Both the position numbers and the translations under genes were made by a program. The notes under the pieces were generated by a model. It was not told where the DNA came from. It saw only the letters and a program-made list of their open reading frames with translations, and made no database searches. 60,085 bases of DNA. Origin: Bradyrhizobium pachyrhizi. Lineage in GTDB: Bacteria > Pseudomonadota > Alphaproteobacteria > Rhizobiales > Xanthobacteraceae. Position 1 is the first letter of the stretch; every line of letters starts with the position of its first letter. The stretch is taken from NCBI RefSeq assembly GCF_001189245.1, contig NZ_LFIQ01000114.1, positions 246,529 through 306,613 of the forward strand, read 5' to 3'. Positions 7,496-15,807 of this stretch are shown here, one piece after another.

Positions 7496-9970
7496 ATGAA
7501 TTTGTCCGCCCTGATGTTGTCTACTGCTGCGTTGACCTTGCTCACAACGCTGCCCTCGATAGCGCAGCAGACGACCGGAGCAGCGGGTTCGCCCGGCGCT
7601 ACGATCACAATCGACGGCAAGCAGCTTCCCCCCGAACCTCCGAAGTTCGGCGGCGTGATCAACGAAACCGCCAAAGACTCAAAGCCCTACTGGCCACCGT
7701 CCGTCGTGCCGCCCAAAGGCGCGCCAAACGTACTGCTGATCATGACCGACGACCAAGGTTATGGTGTGTCGGGTACGTTCGGTGGCGTCGTTCCGACCCC
7801 TGCGATGGATCGTGTCGCCAAGGCCGGCTTGCGCTATACGCAATTTCACTCGACAGCACTTTGCTCGCCGACGCGGGCGGCACTAATTACCGGTCGTAAC
7901 CACCACTCTGTCGGGTTTGGCGTGATCGGTGAAATGTCGACCGGTTATCCCGGATACGATTCCGTCATCGGACCTGAGAGCGCGACAATCGGGACGATTC
8001 TGCGGGACAATGGCTTTGCGACCTCATGGTTCGGTAAGAACCACAACACGCCGACCTATACGTACAGCTCGGCGGGGCCGTTCGATCAATGGCCGATCGG
8101 CATGGGATTTGAGTATTTTTACGGGTTCATGGGCGGCGAGACGGACCAATGGACGCCCTATCTGTTTCGTAACACGACCCAGGTATTTCCGTGGATCGGC
8201 AAGCAAAACTACAACCTCATCACGGATATGGCGGACGACGCCATCAACTACATGAACGGATTGAACGCCGCCGCTCCCGACAAACCGTTCTTCGTCTACT
8301 ACGTGCCCGGAGGAACGCATTCGCCGCATCAGCCGAAAAAGGAATGGATAGACAAGTTCAAGGGCAAGTTCGACATGGGTTGGGAGAAGCTGCGTGAGCA
8401 GATTTTCTCCAACCAGAAAAAGCTCGGCGTGATCCCGGCTAACACCCAGCTCACCCCATGGCCCGACACGTTGCCGAAGTGGGACTCGCTGTCATTGATT
8501 CAGAAGAAGCTATATGCGCGCGAGGCCGAGGTATTTGCCGGCTACGCGGCATATACCGACTATGAGATCGGCCGCGTCATCCAGGCCGTCCAGGACATGG
8601 GCAAGCTCGATAACACGCTGATCATTTACATCAGTGGTGACAACGGCACTAGCGCTGAAGGGACGTTGGAAGGCACTCCGAACCAGATGACCGCCTACAA
8701 CGGCGTGTTGAAATTGCCCGAAGCCGAGCTGATGCTCCATTACGAGAATTGGGGCTCCGACAAGACCTACCCGCACATGTCGGTGGCATGGTCCTGGGCC
8801 TTCGACACGCCGTTCAAATGGACCAAGCAGGTGGCATCGCATTTCGGCGGCACCCGGCAGGGTATGGCCATCTCATGGCCCGGACACATCAAGGATGTCG
8901 GCGGCATTCGCTCCCAGTTCCACCACATGATCGACATCGTGCCGACCATTCTTGAAGCCACAGGCATCCAAGCTCCGACGACGGTGAACGGAATTGCGCA
9001 AAAGCCCATCGAGGGCGTGAGCATGGCTTACACGTTCGACCAGGCCAATGCCAACGCGCCGTCGAAACGCGACACCCAGTACTTCGAGATGTTCGCCAAC
9101 CGCGGAATCTATCACGATGGTTGGTATGCATGCACGACGCCGCCGGCGCCGCCCTGGCTTCTGGGAACGGCCAAGCTGCCTGAGATCAGCGACTACAAGT
9201 GGGAACTCTACAACATCGCGGACGACTATTCGCAAAACAACGACCTTGCCGGTCAGAATCCCGACAAGCTGAAGGAGATGCAGGCGTTGTTCCTGGCGGA
9301 GGCAGCCAAATTTCAGGTCTTGCCTTTGGATAATTCAGTTCTGCCGCGCCTCATCACACCGCGGCCGAGCGCCACCGCGGGACGGACCGTCTTCACGTAT
9401 ACAGGTTTCAATTCCGGTATTCCGGTCGATAACGCGCCAAGCCTCTTAAACAAAGACTACAAGATCACTGCCGAGATCACGGTCCCACCGGGCGGGGCCG
9501 AGGGCATGATCGCAACGCTGGGCGGCCGCTTCGCCGGGTATGGCCTCTACCTGCTGAAAGGCAAGCCCGTCTTTGTCTACAACATGCTGGATCTGAAACG
9601 GTATCGCTGGGAAGCCGGCGTAGGAGCGCGCGACTGGCTCGGCTCGCCGCTCAAGCCGGGCAAGCATACGATCGTGTTCGATTTCAAATATGATGGGCCC
9701 GGCTTCGGCAAAGGCGGCACCGGGGTACTCTCGGTAGACGGCAAAGAGATTTCCCGCAAGTCGATGCCGCACTCGATTGCGTTCCTGATGGCCATCGACG
9801 AGTCTTTCGACATCGGCTCCGATACCCGGACCGGCGTGGATGACAGCTACAAGCTGCCATTCCAGTTCACCGGGAAGATCGACAAGCTGACCTTCAACCT
9901 CGGGGCAACGCAACTATCGAGCGATGAGCAGAAGGTAATGCGGCACGCGCTTGAAAAAGCCAGGGATTGA
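7496..9970 (+). CDS. Exported sulfatase (arylsulfatase type I)
   Basis: An 824-residue secreted or periplasmic sulfatase. Residues 1-24 are a signal peptide (hydrophobic core, then SIAQQ). The sulfatase domain has the metal-binding MTDDQGYG (DD at 85-86) and the formylglycine motif CSPTR at 123-127, whose Cys must be oxidised by a maturase not present in this window. Further family blocks are SGDNGTSAEG and GTRQGMAISWPG. The last 180 residues form an extra beta-rich domain (ITAEITVPPGGAEG, GKPVFVYNML, LPFQFTGKIDKLTFNLG). ATG 7496 was chosen over an upstream frame extension to 7364 because GGAGG stands 7 bp before it and the signal peptide begins there. The FNR/FixK box suggests low-oxygen control. 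Confidence 0.9.
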   Translation: MNLSALMLSTAALTLLTTLPSIAQQTTGAAGSPGATITIDGKQLPPEPPKFGGVINETAKDSKPYWPPSVVPPKGAPNVLLIMTDDQGYGVSGTFGGVVPTPAMDRVAKAGLRYTQFHSTALCSPTRAALITGRNHHSVGFGVIGEMSTGYPGYDSVIGPESATIGTILRDNGFATSWFGKNHNTPTYTYSSAGPFDQWPIGMGFEYFYGFMGGETDQWTPYLFRNTTQVFPWIGKQNYNLITDMADDAINYMNGLNAAAPDKPFFVYYVPGGTHSPHQPKKEWIDKFKGKFDMGWEKLREQIFSNQKKLGVIPANTQLTPWPDTLPKWDSLSLIQKKLYAREAEVFAGYAAYTDYEIGRVIQAVQDMGKLDNTLIIYISGDNGTSAEGTLEGTPNQMTAYNGVLKLPEAELMLHYENWGSDKTYPHMSVAWSWAFDTPFKWTKQVASHFGGTRQGMAISWPGHIKDVGGIRSQFHHMIDIVPTILEATGIQAPTTVNGIAQKPIEGVSMAYTFDQANANAPSKRDTQYFEMFANRGIYHDGWYACTTPPAPPWLLGTAKLPEISDYKWELYNIADDYSQNNDLAGQNPDKLKEMQALFLAEAAKFQVLPLDNSVLPRLITPRPSATAGRTVFTYTGFNSGIPVDNAPSLLNKDYKITAEITVPPGGAEGMIATLGGRFAGYGLYLLKGKPVFVYNMLDLKRYRWEAGVGARDWLGSPLKPGKHTIVFDFKYDGPGFGKGGTGVLSVDGKEISRKSMPHSIAFLMAIDESFDIGSDTRTGVDDSYKLPFQFTGKIDKLTFNLGATQLSSDEQKVMRHALEKARD

Positions 9971-10190
9971 ACTGACCTTTCGCTGATTACAAGCCCGCGA
10001 TTGGCACGAGGCGGAAACAATCAACCGCGAGTCGACGTCTGCTACAGGCCCTTTCGGCGATCTCGGGAGATATCCGCTTCTCCGCCGCTGATGGGGGTTA
10101 AGCGGACATCGGGCGCCAGCCGCTCGATGAGTACACGGCCCAGGCAGTAGACTTGTAAGCCCGGAGCCACAGCCGGATTGAAGCGAAACA

Positions 10191-10832
10191 CTACAATCCC
10201 GGTGATCTTGCCGCCCAGGCCTTGGTGGCCTGGCAGCTTTCCATCGCTCGGAGGTAGGCAGGGCGTACCGTCGTGCGGGCGAGATAGTCCCGCTCGGTCG
10301 GACCGGGGACGTAGTTGCCGGTTCGCAGGCCGAGCAGCAGGGCGTAGCTCACCGAGATATCGGCAGCCGTGAAGCGGTCGCCGGCGAGATAGGGGCAATC
10401 CGCGAGGCGGCGGATAACCAGCCCCAGCCGGCTCTCGAAGGTCTCGAATGCCCAGCAGGTCACCCGGGCATCTCGCTCGGCTGCGGGCGCCAGTTGGCGA
10501 CCGACAATGACGGCGTTCATCGGCCCGGCGAGCCCGGCCTCGCCCAAGTGGAGAAATTGCAGATAGGACGCGAAGGCGGGATCATCAGGGGCGACGGCAA
10601 GCGAACCCGAGCCGTGGCGGGCGAGCAGGTACTCGAGAATCCCAATCGATTCGACCATGATTGTCTCGCCGTCCTGCAGTACGGGAATGAAGCCGGCGGG
10701 GTTGATCGCGAGGAAATCGCGATCATTCTCGACTGCGAACAGATCGACCGGGCGCAGCCGATACGCCAATCCCAATTCCTCGAGCAGCCAGACAACACGG
10801 AAGCCACGACCTTCGCCATAGACGGTGAGCAT
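10191..10832 (-). CDS. Glutathione S-transferase family protein
   Basis: A 213-residue cytosolic GST. The N-terminal thioredoxin fold runs YGEGRGFRVVWLLEELGL, with the cis-proline segment NPAGFIPVLQDGE and the glutathione gamma-glutamyl-binding VESIGILEYL. The helical C-terminal domain has YLAGDRFTAADISVSYAL, the usual N-capping motif. Substrate unknown. The position usually holding the catalytic Tyr/Ser/Cys near residue 5-8 reads GEGRG, so the catalytic residue is not obvious. It stands alone, transcribed leftwards, followed by about 220 bp before the sulfatase stop, in which no feature was seen. Confidence 0.87.
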   Translation of the reverse strand: MLTVYGEGRGFRVVWLLEELGLAYRLRPVDLFAVENDRDFLAINPAGFIPVLQDGETIMVESIGILEYLLARHGSGSLAVAPDDPAFASYLQFLHLGEAGLAGPMNAVIVGRQLAPAAERDARVTCWAFETFESRLGLVIRRLADCPYLAGDRFTAADISVSYALLLGLRTGNYVPGPTERDYLARTTVRPAYLRAMESCQATKAWAARSPGL

Positions 10833-10973
10833 GGTTAAGCGTTCCTGGATTGGGCTAGTGGATCGAATCTAACGCTTGGTACCTGCCCACGACCGTCCTT
10901 CCGATTCGTGTAAGAGCACCGCGCCCTTGCCCATTAGCAGACGTTGCGAAGGTCGCAGGAGGGTGAGACTCGG

Positions 10974-11192
10974 TCACTCACGTTCCAAGACCGGCGGCTT
11001 CCATGCGTCGATCGCCGTCTCTGGGTAAATCTGCACCGAGCCAGGCTCGAAGTAGCTCTCGATCGCGTATCCGAGCTTGGTCAAATCCGTACGATACCAA
11101 CCAACGATTCTACCGCGCCATGATGCTCGCCCCTTCTTTGCAGCATAGTCACCCATTTGAAACTTTGCATCTGGGGGCCACGGATCGACCAT
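10974..11192 (-). CDS. R67/DfrB-type dihydrofolate reductase homologue
   Basis: A 72-residue protein closely resembling the plasmid-borne, trimethoprim-insensitive type II dihydrofolate reductase R67 (DfrB, DHFR_2). From residue 11, FQMGDYAAKKGRASWRGRI lines up with R67 FGMGDRVRKKSGAAWQGQI, then IVGWYRTDLT and GYAIES, then PGSVQIYP. The active-site residues known for R67 (Lys32, Val66, Gln67, Ile68, Tyr69) are all present here as Lys19, Val53, Gln54, Ile55, Tyr56. R67 is an SH3-like homotetramer with one pore active site. GGAGG precedes the ATG by 4 bp. No integron or transposon parts are visible. Third codon positions are less GC-rich than in the neighbours, hinting at transfer. Enzyme activity is inferred. 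Confidence 0.85.
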   Translation of the reverse strand: MVDPWPPDAKFQMGDYAAKKGRASWRGRIVGWYRTDLTKLGYAIESYFEPGSVQIYPETAIDAWKPPVLERE

Positions 11193-11500
11193 CTCGCCTC
11201 CGACCGAATTGCCTTAAAAAGAAGACATTTTTGCCGCCCCACCTACGTCCCCAACGGGTCGATTTTGTCCCGTCGATCTCGGTCCGAAACCTGACGTTCG
11301 ATGAGGCGACAGCATACGATAGGCCGTACCTAGCGGACTAAGTCCAGGCTGCGCAATTTCGGAATATTAGAAGAATATCCCTGAGTTGCCCGACGTGTCA
11401 AGTTGTTTGGCCCAACGCCGGCCGCCGGCTGCTTTGCATGGGGTTGTTTTCGCTATTTTTGGCAGCGCCCCCTGCGACGGCCCCATAACTTCATATTACT
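11193..11500. other. AT-richer intergenic region beside the DfrB homologue
   Basis: About 308 bp between the DfrB-like gene and the dctA stop. Base composition is visibly less GC-rich than around it. It contains an imperfect dyad ggaatattagaagaatatcc near 11359-11378. No gene, no attC-like site and no insertion-sequence end were recognised. A plus-strand frame 11003-11341 is antisense to the DfrB gene and is rejected. Confidence 0.4.
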
Positions 11501-12829
11501 CTAGCCTGAGCCGCCCGGCTCCAGCGCCTCGCCGAGCTCGAGCGGATGCGCCATCGTCTCGTGCAGCGCCTGCTTGTCGAGCTCCCCTTCCGACAGACTG
11601 ATCACGACGCAAGCGACGCCGTTGCCGATCAGGTTGGTGAGCGCACGGCACTCGCTCATGAACTTGTCGATGCCGACCAGGATCGCGATCGACTGGATCG
11701 GAATGTCGGGTACGATCGACAGCGTCGCGGCGAGCGTGATGAAGCCGGCGCCGGTGACGCCGGAAGCGCCCTTCGAGGTGATCATGGCGATGCCCAGAAT
11801 GCCGAGCTCCTGCCAGATCGTCAGATGCGTGTTGGTGGCCTGCGCCAGGAACAGCGTCGCCAGCGTCATGTAGATGTTGGTGCCGTCGAGATTGAAGCTG
11901 TAGCCGGTCGGCACCACGAGCCCGACCACCGAGCGCGAGGCGCCGAGATGCTCCATCTTCTGGATCATCTGCGGCAGCACCGTCTCCGACGACGACGTGC
12001 CGAGCACGATCAGGAGCTCGTCCTTGATATAGGCGATGAAGCGGATGATCGAGAAGCCGGCGAGCCGTGCGATGGCGCCCAGCACGATCAGCACGAACAA
12101 GATGCTGGTGAGATAGAAGGTCGCGATCAGCGCTGCCAGATTCAACAGCGAGCCGAGGCCGTAGGCGCCGACCGTGAAGGCCATTGCGCCGAATGCGCCG
12201 AGCGGCGCGACGCGGACGATGATCCGGATGATGCCGAAGAACATCTTGGCGGCCGTGTCGATCGCGGACGCAATCGGCTCGCCGACCTTGCCCATGAGAG
12301 CGATGGCGAAGCCCGAGAGGATCGAGATCAGCAGCACCTGCAACAGGTCGCCGCGCGCCACCGCGCCGAGATAGCTGTCCGGAATGATCGCCATCAGATG
12401 GGCAACGATGCCCTGCTCTTTGGCCTGCGTGACGTAGTTGGAGACCGATTTCGGATCGATCGTGGATGGATCGATGTTAAAGCCGTGGCCGGGCTGCAGC
12501 AGCTCGCCGACCAGAAGACCGACCGCAAGCGCCACCGTCGACACCGCCTCGAAATAGATCAGCGTCTTCAACCCGACCCGGCCGACGCGCTTGAGATCGC
12601 CCATCGAGGAGATGCCGTGCACCACGGTGCAGAAGATGACGGGCGCGATCATCATCTTGATCAGCGCGATGAAGCCGTCGCCCAGCGGCTTCAATTCCTT
12701 GCCGAGATTCGGATAGAAATATCCGATCAGGACACCTGCCACGATCGCGATCAGCACCTGAACGTAGAGGATCTTGTACCAGGGCTGATGACGGGGATGG
12801 GCAATGGGCTTGATCGCGGCTGTGGTCAT
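11501..12829 (-). CDS. dctA: C4-dicarboxylate:cation symporter DctA
   Basis: Inner-membrane importer of succinate, malate and fumarate, 442 residues, normal for DctA. Diagnostic blocks are [16 protein letters not shown], the serine-rich re-entrant loop [12 protein letters not shown], the cation/substrate motif [16 protein letters not shown], and [18 protein letters not shown] followed by [18 protein letters not shown]. In rhizobia DctA feeds nitrogen-fixing bacteroids. The dctBD sensor-regulator pair is not adjacent, so this may be a second DctA or be regulated in trans. No good sigma-54 promoter was found before it. It is divergent from the DUF5993-DsbB pair. Confidence 0.95.
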   Translation of the reverse strand: MTTAAIKPIAHPRHQPWYKILYVQVLIAIVAGVLIGYFYPNLGKELKPLGDGFIALIKMMIAPVIFCTVVHGISSMGDLKRVGRVGLKTLIYFEAVSTVALAVGLLVGELLQPGHGFNIDPSTIDPKSVSNYVTQAKEQGIVAHLMAIIPDSYLGAVARGDLLQVLLISILSGFAIALMGKVGEPIASAIDTAAKMFFGIIRIIVRVAPLGAFGAMAFTVGAYGLGSLLNLAALIATFYLTSILFVLIVLGAIARLAGFSIIRFIAYIKDELLIVLGTSSSETVLPQMIQKMEHLGASRSVVGLVVPTGYSFNLDGTNIYMTLATLFLAQATNTHLTIWQELGILGIAMITSKGASGVTGAGFITLAATLSIVPDIPIQSIAILVGIDKFMSECRALTNLIGNGVACVVISLSEGELDKQALHETMAHPLELGEALEPGGSG

Positions 12830-12969
12830 GAGGTGCCCCGGCTAGGATGAACTCAACTGGTGATGCCATCTTGGCGGAGCCGCGCGCAAGCGACAATGCC
12901 CATTCGTGGCGTCGCGAGCGCACACGAATCTGTCATAGAGTGCGGCCGGCTCGCATCGGGAGGCTGGGA

Positions 12970-13128
12970 ATGGAATTCACGGCATTGTTTCTCGCCATCA
13001 CCATCGCCATGCTGGTGGCCTGGCGTGGCCCGCGCCCCGTCGCGATCGGCTTGTTCGCGGTGATCCTGATCGCCTGCGTCGCGACCTTGCTGCACCACGC
13101 CACCGACCGTCTCAATTTGTCGTTCTGA
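12970..13128 (+). CDS. DUF5993 family small membrane protein
   Basis: A 52-residue protein made of two hydrophobic helices (MEFTALFLAITIAMLVAW, then VAIGLFAVILIACVATLL) with a short basic link, ending HHATDRLNLSF. This matches DUF5993, a family usually found next to dsbB. A longer frame from 12847 exists, but GGGAGG at 12958-12963 stands just before the ATG at 12970, which also starts the hydrophobic helix. The dsbB gene follows after 8 bp, so the two are surely co-transcribed and the small protein may assist DsbB in the inner membrane. Confidence 0.75.
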   Translation: MEFTALFLAITIAMLVAWRGPRPVAIGLFAVILIACVATLLHHATDRLNLSF

Positions 13129-13136
13129 GGCCGGCC

Positions 13137-13682
13137 ATGAACGACACCCAGGCCGTCACCCTCAATGCCGTCGCGCTCTATGGGCTGGCGCTGGTACTGG
13201 CCGCCGCCTTTGCCGCGCAGCTGCTGCTCCACGAGCTGCCCTGCCCGCTCTGTCTGTTGCAGCGCATCCTGTTCGCACTGTTGGCGATCGGGCCGATCCT
13301 CAATATCCGCTTCGGGCCGCGGCCAAGTCATTATGCGTTGTCGCTGCTGACGGCCGTCGTCGGCGCGACGGTCTCGACCCGGCAGGTGCTGCTGCACATC
13401 CTCCCCGGCGATGCCGGCTACGGTTCGGCGCTGTTCGGCTATCATTATTATACGTGGGCGCTGATCGGATTCATCGCCGCGATCGTGCTGCTCGCGGCGA
13501 TGCTGCTGTTCGACCGCCAGTTCGAGCGCCGCGCGGCGCCGGGCAGCTCGCCCGGCGCCTTCGCGCAAGGTGCGGTGTGGCTGGTGGTCGGGCTGACGGC
13601 ACTGAATGTGCTCTCCACCCTGCTCGAGTGTGGCTTTGCCGCCTGCGCCGACAATCCCATCGTCTATGAGCTGCTGAAGTAG
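13137..13682 (+). CDS. DsbB-family disulfide bond formation protein
   Basis: Inner-membrane quinone-linked oxidase of a DsbA-like thiol oxidase, 181 residues. The redox motif CPLC is at 36-39 at the outer end of the second helix (LHELPCPLCLLQRILFALL). The second periplasmic loop (about 86-104, ILPGDAGYGSALFGYHY) has no cysteine, although E. coli DsbB carries its second redox pair there. Instead two cysteines, 165 and 170 (LLECGFAAC), follow an extra fifth hydrophobic helix, which would put them in the periplasm. It is paired with DUF5993; no dsbA is nearby. Confidence 0.85.
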   Translation: MNDTQAVTLNAVALYGLALVLAAAFAAQLLLHELPCPLCLLQRILFALLAIGPILNIRFGPRPSHYALSLLTAVVGATVSTRQVLLHILPGDAGYGSALFGYHYYTWALIGFIAAIVLLAAMLLFDRQFERRAAPGSSPGAFAQGAVWLVVGLTALNVLSTLLECGFAACADNPIVYELLK

Positions 13683-13687
13683 GCTGC

Positions 13688-14392
13688 TTAGGGCCGTTTC
13701 GGAATATTCAATCCGCGCTCCACGGCCGGCCGCTTGAGACCGCGCTCCAGCCAGGCCGCGACCTGCGTGAACTGGTCGAATTCGACGAGCTCGCGCGCAC
13801 CGTAGAAGCCGATCAGATTGCGCACCCAGCCGAGCATCGAGATGTCGGCGATGCTGTATTCGTCGTCCATGAACCACTGCCGTCCGGCGAGATGCATCTC
13901 CATCACGCTGAGCAGGCGCTTCGACTCGGCGACGTAGCGCTGCAGCGGCCGCTTGTCCTCGTAATCCTTGCCGGCGAATTTGTGGAAGAACCCGACCTGG
14001 CCAAACATCGGTCCGATGCCGCCCATCTGGAAATGCACCCACTGGATCGCCTGATAGCGGCGCGCCGCGTCCGCCGGCAGCAGCTTGCCGGTCTTGTCGG
14101 CGAGATATTGCAGGATGGCGCCGGATTCGAACAATGGCAGCGGCTTGCCGCCTGGACCGTTGGGATCGAGGATCGCCGGGATCTTGCCGTTCGGGTTCAG
14201 CGACAGGAACTCCGGCGTCTTCTGGTCATCCTTGTTGAAGTCGACGAGATGGACCTCGTAAGGCAGCCCGATCTCCTCGAGCATGATCGAGACCTTCACG
14301 CCGTTCGGCGTCGGCAGCGAATAGAGCTGAAGGCGGTCCGGATGCTGGGTGGGCCAGCGTTTTGTGATGGGAAAGGCAGACAAGTCGGTCAT
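13688..14392 (-). CDS. Glutathione S-transferase, YghU/YfcG-like
   Basis: Cytosolic GST of the nu-type YghU/YfcG group, probably a disulfide-bond reductase using glutathione. Blocks: LQLYSLPTPNGVKVSIMLEE with the TPNG turn that binds glutathione in this group, NPNGKIPAILDPNG, FESGAILQYLADKTG, and the C-terminal WMDDEYSIADI-like motif (here FMDDEYSIADISMLGW). ATG 14392 (MTDLSAFPITKRWP) matches where such proteins normally begin; a GTG at 14425 would add 11 residues. Its 3-prime end lies 5 bp from the dsbB stop (convergent), an interesting but possibly chance pairing of two thiol-redox genes. Confidence 0.88.
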   Translation of the reverse strand: MTDLSAFPITKRWPTQHPDRLQLYSLPTPNGVKVSIMLEEIGLPYEVHLVDFNKDDQKTPEFLSLNPNGKIPAILDPNGPGGKPLPLFESGAILQYLADKTGKLLPADAARRYQAIQWVHFQMGGIGPMFGQVGFFHKFAGKDYEDKRPLQRYVAESKRLLSVMEMHLAGRQWFMDDEYSIADISMLGWVRNLIGFYGARELVEFDQFTQVAAWLERGLKRPAVERGLNIPKRP

Positions 14393-14486
14393 GTCGACAT
14401 TCTTTGCAGGGTTGTTGCTTTGCACGGTTGTTGTTGGATGGCTAATGTACGGAGCTCAGTGAAAGCCGCAAGGTCTGCAACCGGCC

Positions 14487-15368
14487 ATGAACGATCAACA
14501 GACAGGCGCAACAACAGGCGCAACGCTCGGCCTCTCCGACGACGAACTCGCAACGCACCCGACCGTGTTCGCGGCTGATGCGCTCGCCGGTCAGGTGGTC
14601 GTGGTGTCCGGCGGCGCCGGCGGCATCGGCCGCGCCATCGCATGGCTGTTCGCCCGGCTCGGCGCGCATGTCGTGGTCGCCGGCCGCAATGCCGACCGGC
14701 TCGACGCACTGGTCGATCGTCTCGTCCATCGTGGGCTCAAGGCGTCCGCGCATGTCGCCGACATCAAGGATCCCGACGCGGTCAATGCGATGTTCGAGGC
14801 GCTGTGGACCGAGCACGGCCGTGTCGATCATCTCGTCAACAGCGCCGGCGGCCAGTTCCCGCAAGCTGCGATCGACGTCTCGATCAAGGGCTGGAATGCG
14901 GTCATCAACACCAACCTCAACGGTACCTGGTACATGATGCAGGCCGCGGCGCAGCGCTGGCGCGACCGCAAGCATCCCGGCAGCATCGTCAATATCGTCG
15001 TGGTCACGACGCACGGCCTCTACGGCATTGCGCACTCGATCGCGGCACGCTCCGGCGTGATCGGCCTGTCGCGCGCGCTCGCGGTCGAATGGGCGCCGCT
15101 GAACATCCGCATCAACTGCATCGCGCCCGGCGCGATCGAGACCGAGGGCTGGAACGTTTACAGCGAAGCGGCGCGCGCCGCCTACCCGCGCTCCAATCCG
15201 ATGATGCGCCCGGGCACGCCATGGGACATTGCGGAGGCAACCGTCTACCTCGCCGCGCCCTCCGGCAAGTTCGTCACCGGCGAGACGCTGACCGTCGACG
15301 GCGGCGGCCAGCATTGGGGCGAGACCTGGACGACCGGCAAGCCCGACTATTTCAGTGGCGGCGAATAA
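14487..15368 (+). CDS. SDR family oxidoreductase, dienoyl-CoA-reductase-like, active-site variant
   Basis: Short-chain dehydrogenase/reductase of 293 residues. The NAD(P)-binding motif SGGAGGIGRA is at about 41-50, VAGRN at 64-68, and NSAGG at 118-122. The usual YxxxK pair is absent: the segment aligned with YSASKAGV reads HSIAARSGV, giving Ser184 for Tyr and Arg188 for Lys. A His just before and a following NIRINCIAPGAIETEG resemble the 2,4-dienoyl-CoA reductase branch, which also lacks the Tyr but keeps Lys. The protein may use a different catalytic scheme or have none. Divergent from the GST gene at 14392. Ends IWGETW-type tail QHWGETWTTGKPDY. Confidence 0.82.
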   Translation: MNDQQTGATTGATLGLSDDELATHPTVFAADALAGQVVVVSGGAGGIGRAIAWLFARLGAHVVVAGRNADRLDALVDRLVHRGLKASAHVADIKDPDAVNAMFEALWTEHGRVDHLVNSAGGQFPQAAIDVSIKGWNAVINTNLNGTWYMMQAAAQRWRDRKHPGSIVNIVVVTTHGLYGIAHSIAARSGVIGLSRALAVEWAPLNIRINCIAPGAIETEGWNVYSEAARAAYPRSNPMMRPGTPWDIAEATVYLAAPSGKFVTGETLTVDGGGQHWGETWTTGKPDYFSGGE

Positions 15369-15400
15369 CGCACGCATGCCGGTCGCCTGACGCGCTTCCG

Positions 15401-15745
15401 TCACTTGCCGTCGTCGAAGCTGACGATGACGGCGGCGTTCGCGATCAGAATCGGGTCGTTGCCGAGATCAGACGGAATCTCGAGCCCACCCGCGATCGCC
15501 TTCACGGTCTTGGTGCCATAGGGCAATTCCTTCGCGACCGCTGCGGTATCGATATCTTCGGGATTCGGCACGGCAATCGTGACGTCGACGAACATGTCGT
15601 TGGCGGTCTTGCCGAGCATGCGGAAGAAGCCGAGACTGGAATGACGGATGGCGTCCGAGACGGCCCGCTTGGCGGCCTTGGTGGCGTCGCGGCCGTGGAC
15701 GTCGACGCCCATGCCCATTTCGGTGATACAGCGCACGCGTGTCAT
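15401..15745 (-). CDS. Lin0512 family protein
   Basis: A 114-residue protein of the Lin0512 family, which has no established biochemical role. Family features are the start CITEMGMGVDVHGRD, a helix with AAKRAVSDAIRHSSL, and the C-terminal AVPNPEDIDTAAVAKELPYG and GLEIPSDLGND. No signal peptide or membrane segment. It stands alone between the SDR and the MFS gene. Start ATG 15745 gives the normal family N-terminus. Confidence 0.8.
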   Translation of the reverse strand: MTRVRCITEMGMGVDVHGRDATKAAKRAVSDAIRHSSLGFFRMLGKTANDMFVDVTIAVPNPEDIDTAAVAKELPYGTKTVKAIAGGLEIPSDLGNDPILIANAAVIVSFDDGK

Positions 15746-15807
15746 GAAGGTTCCTGCTGTCGTTGGCGTGAGAGACCGTCACTCCTTCGGCCCCTGCGCG
15801 CGCGGCG

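Noticed and set aside
11003..11341. Plus-strand frame of 112 codons over the DfrB-like gene
   Set aside because: Antisense to the convincing DfrB homologue, no ribosome binding site, composition of a shadow frame.
12880..12905. Possible sigma-54 promoter upstream of dctA
   Set aside because: A TGG...TTGC-like pair is present on the minus strand but the GG-GC spacing does not fit the -24/-12 consensus.
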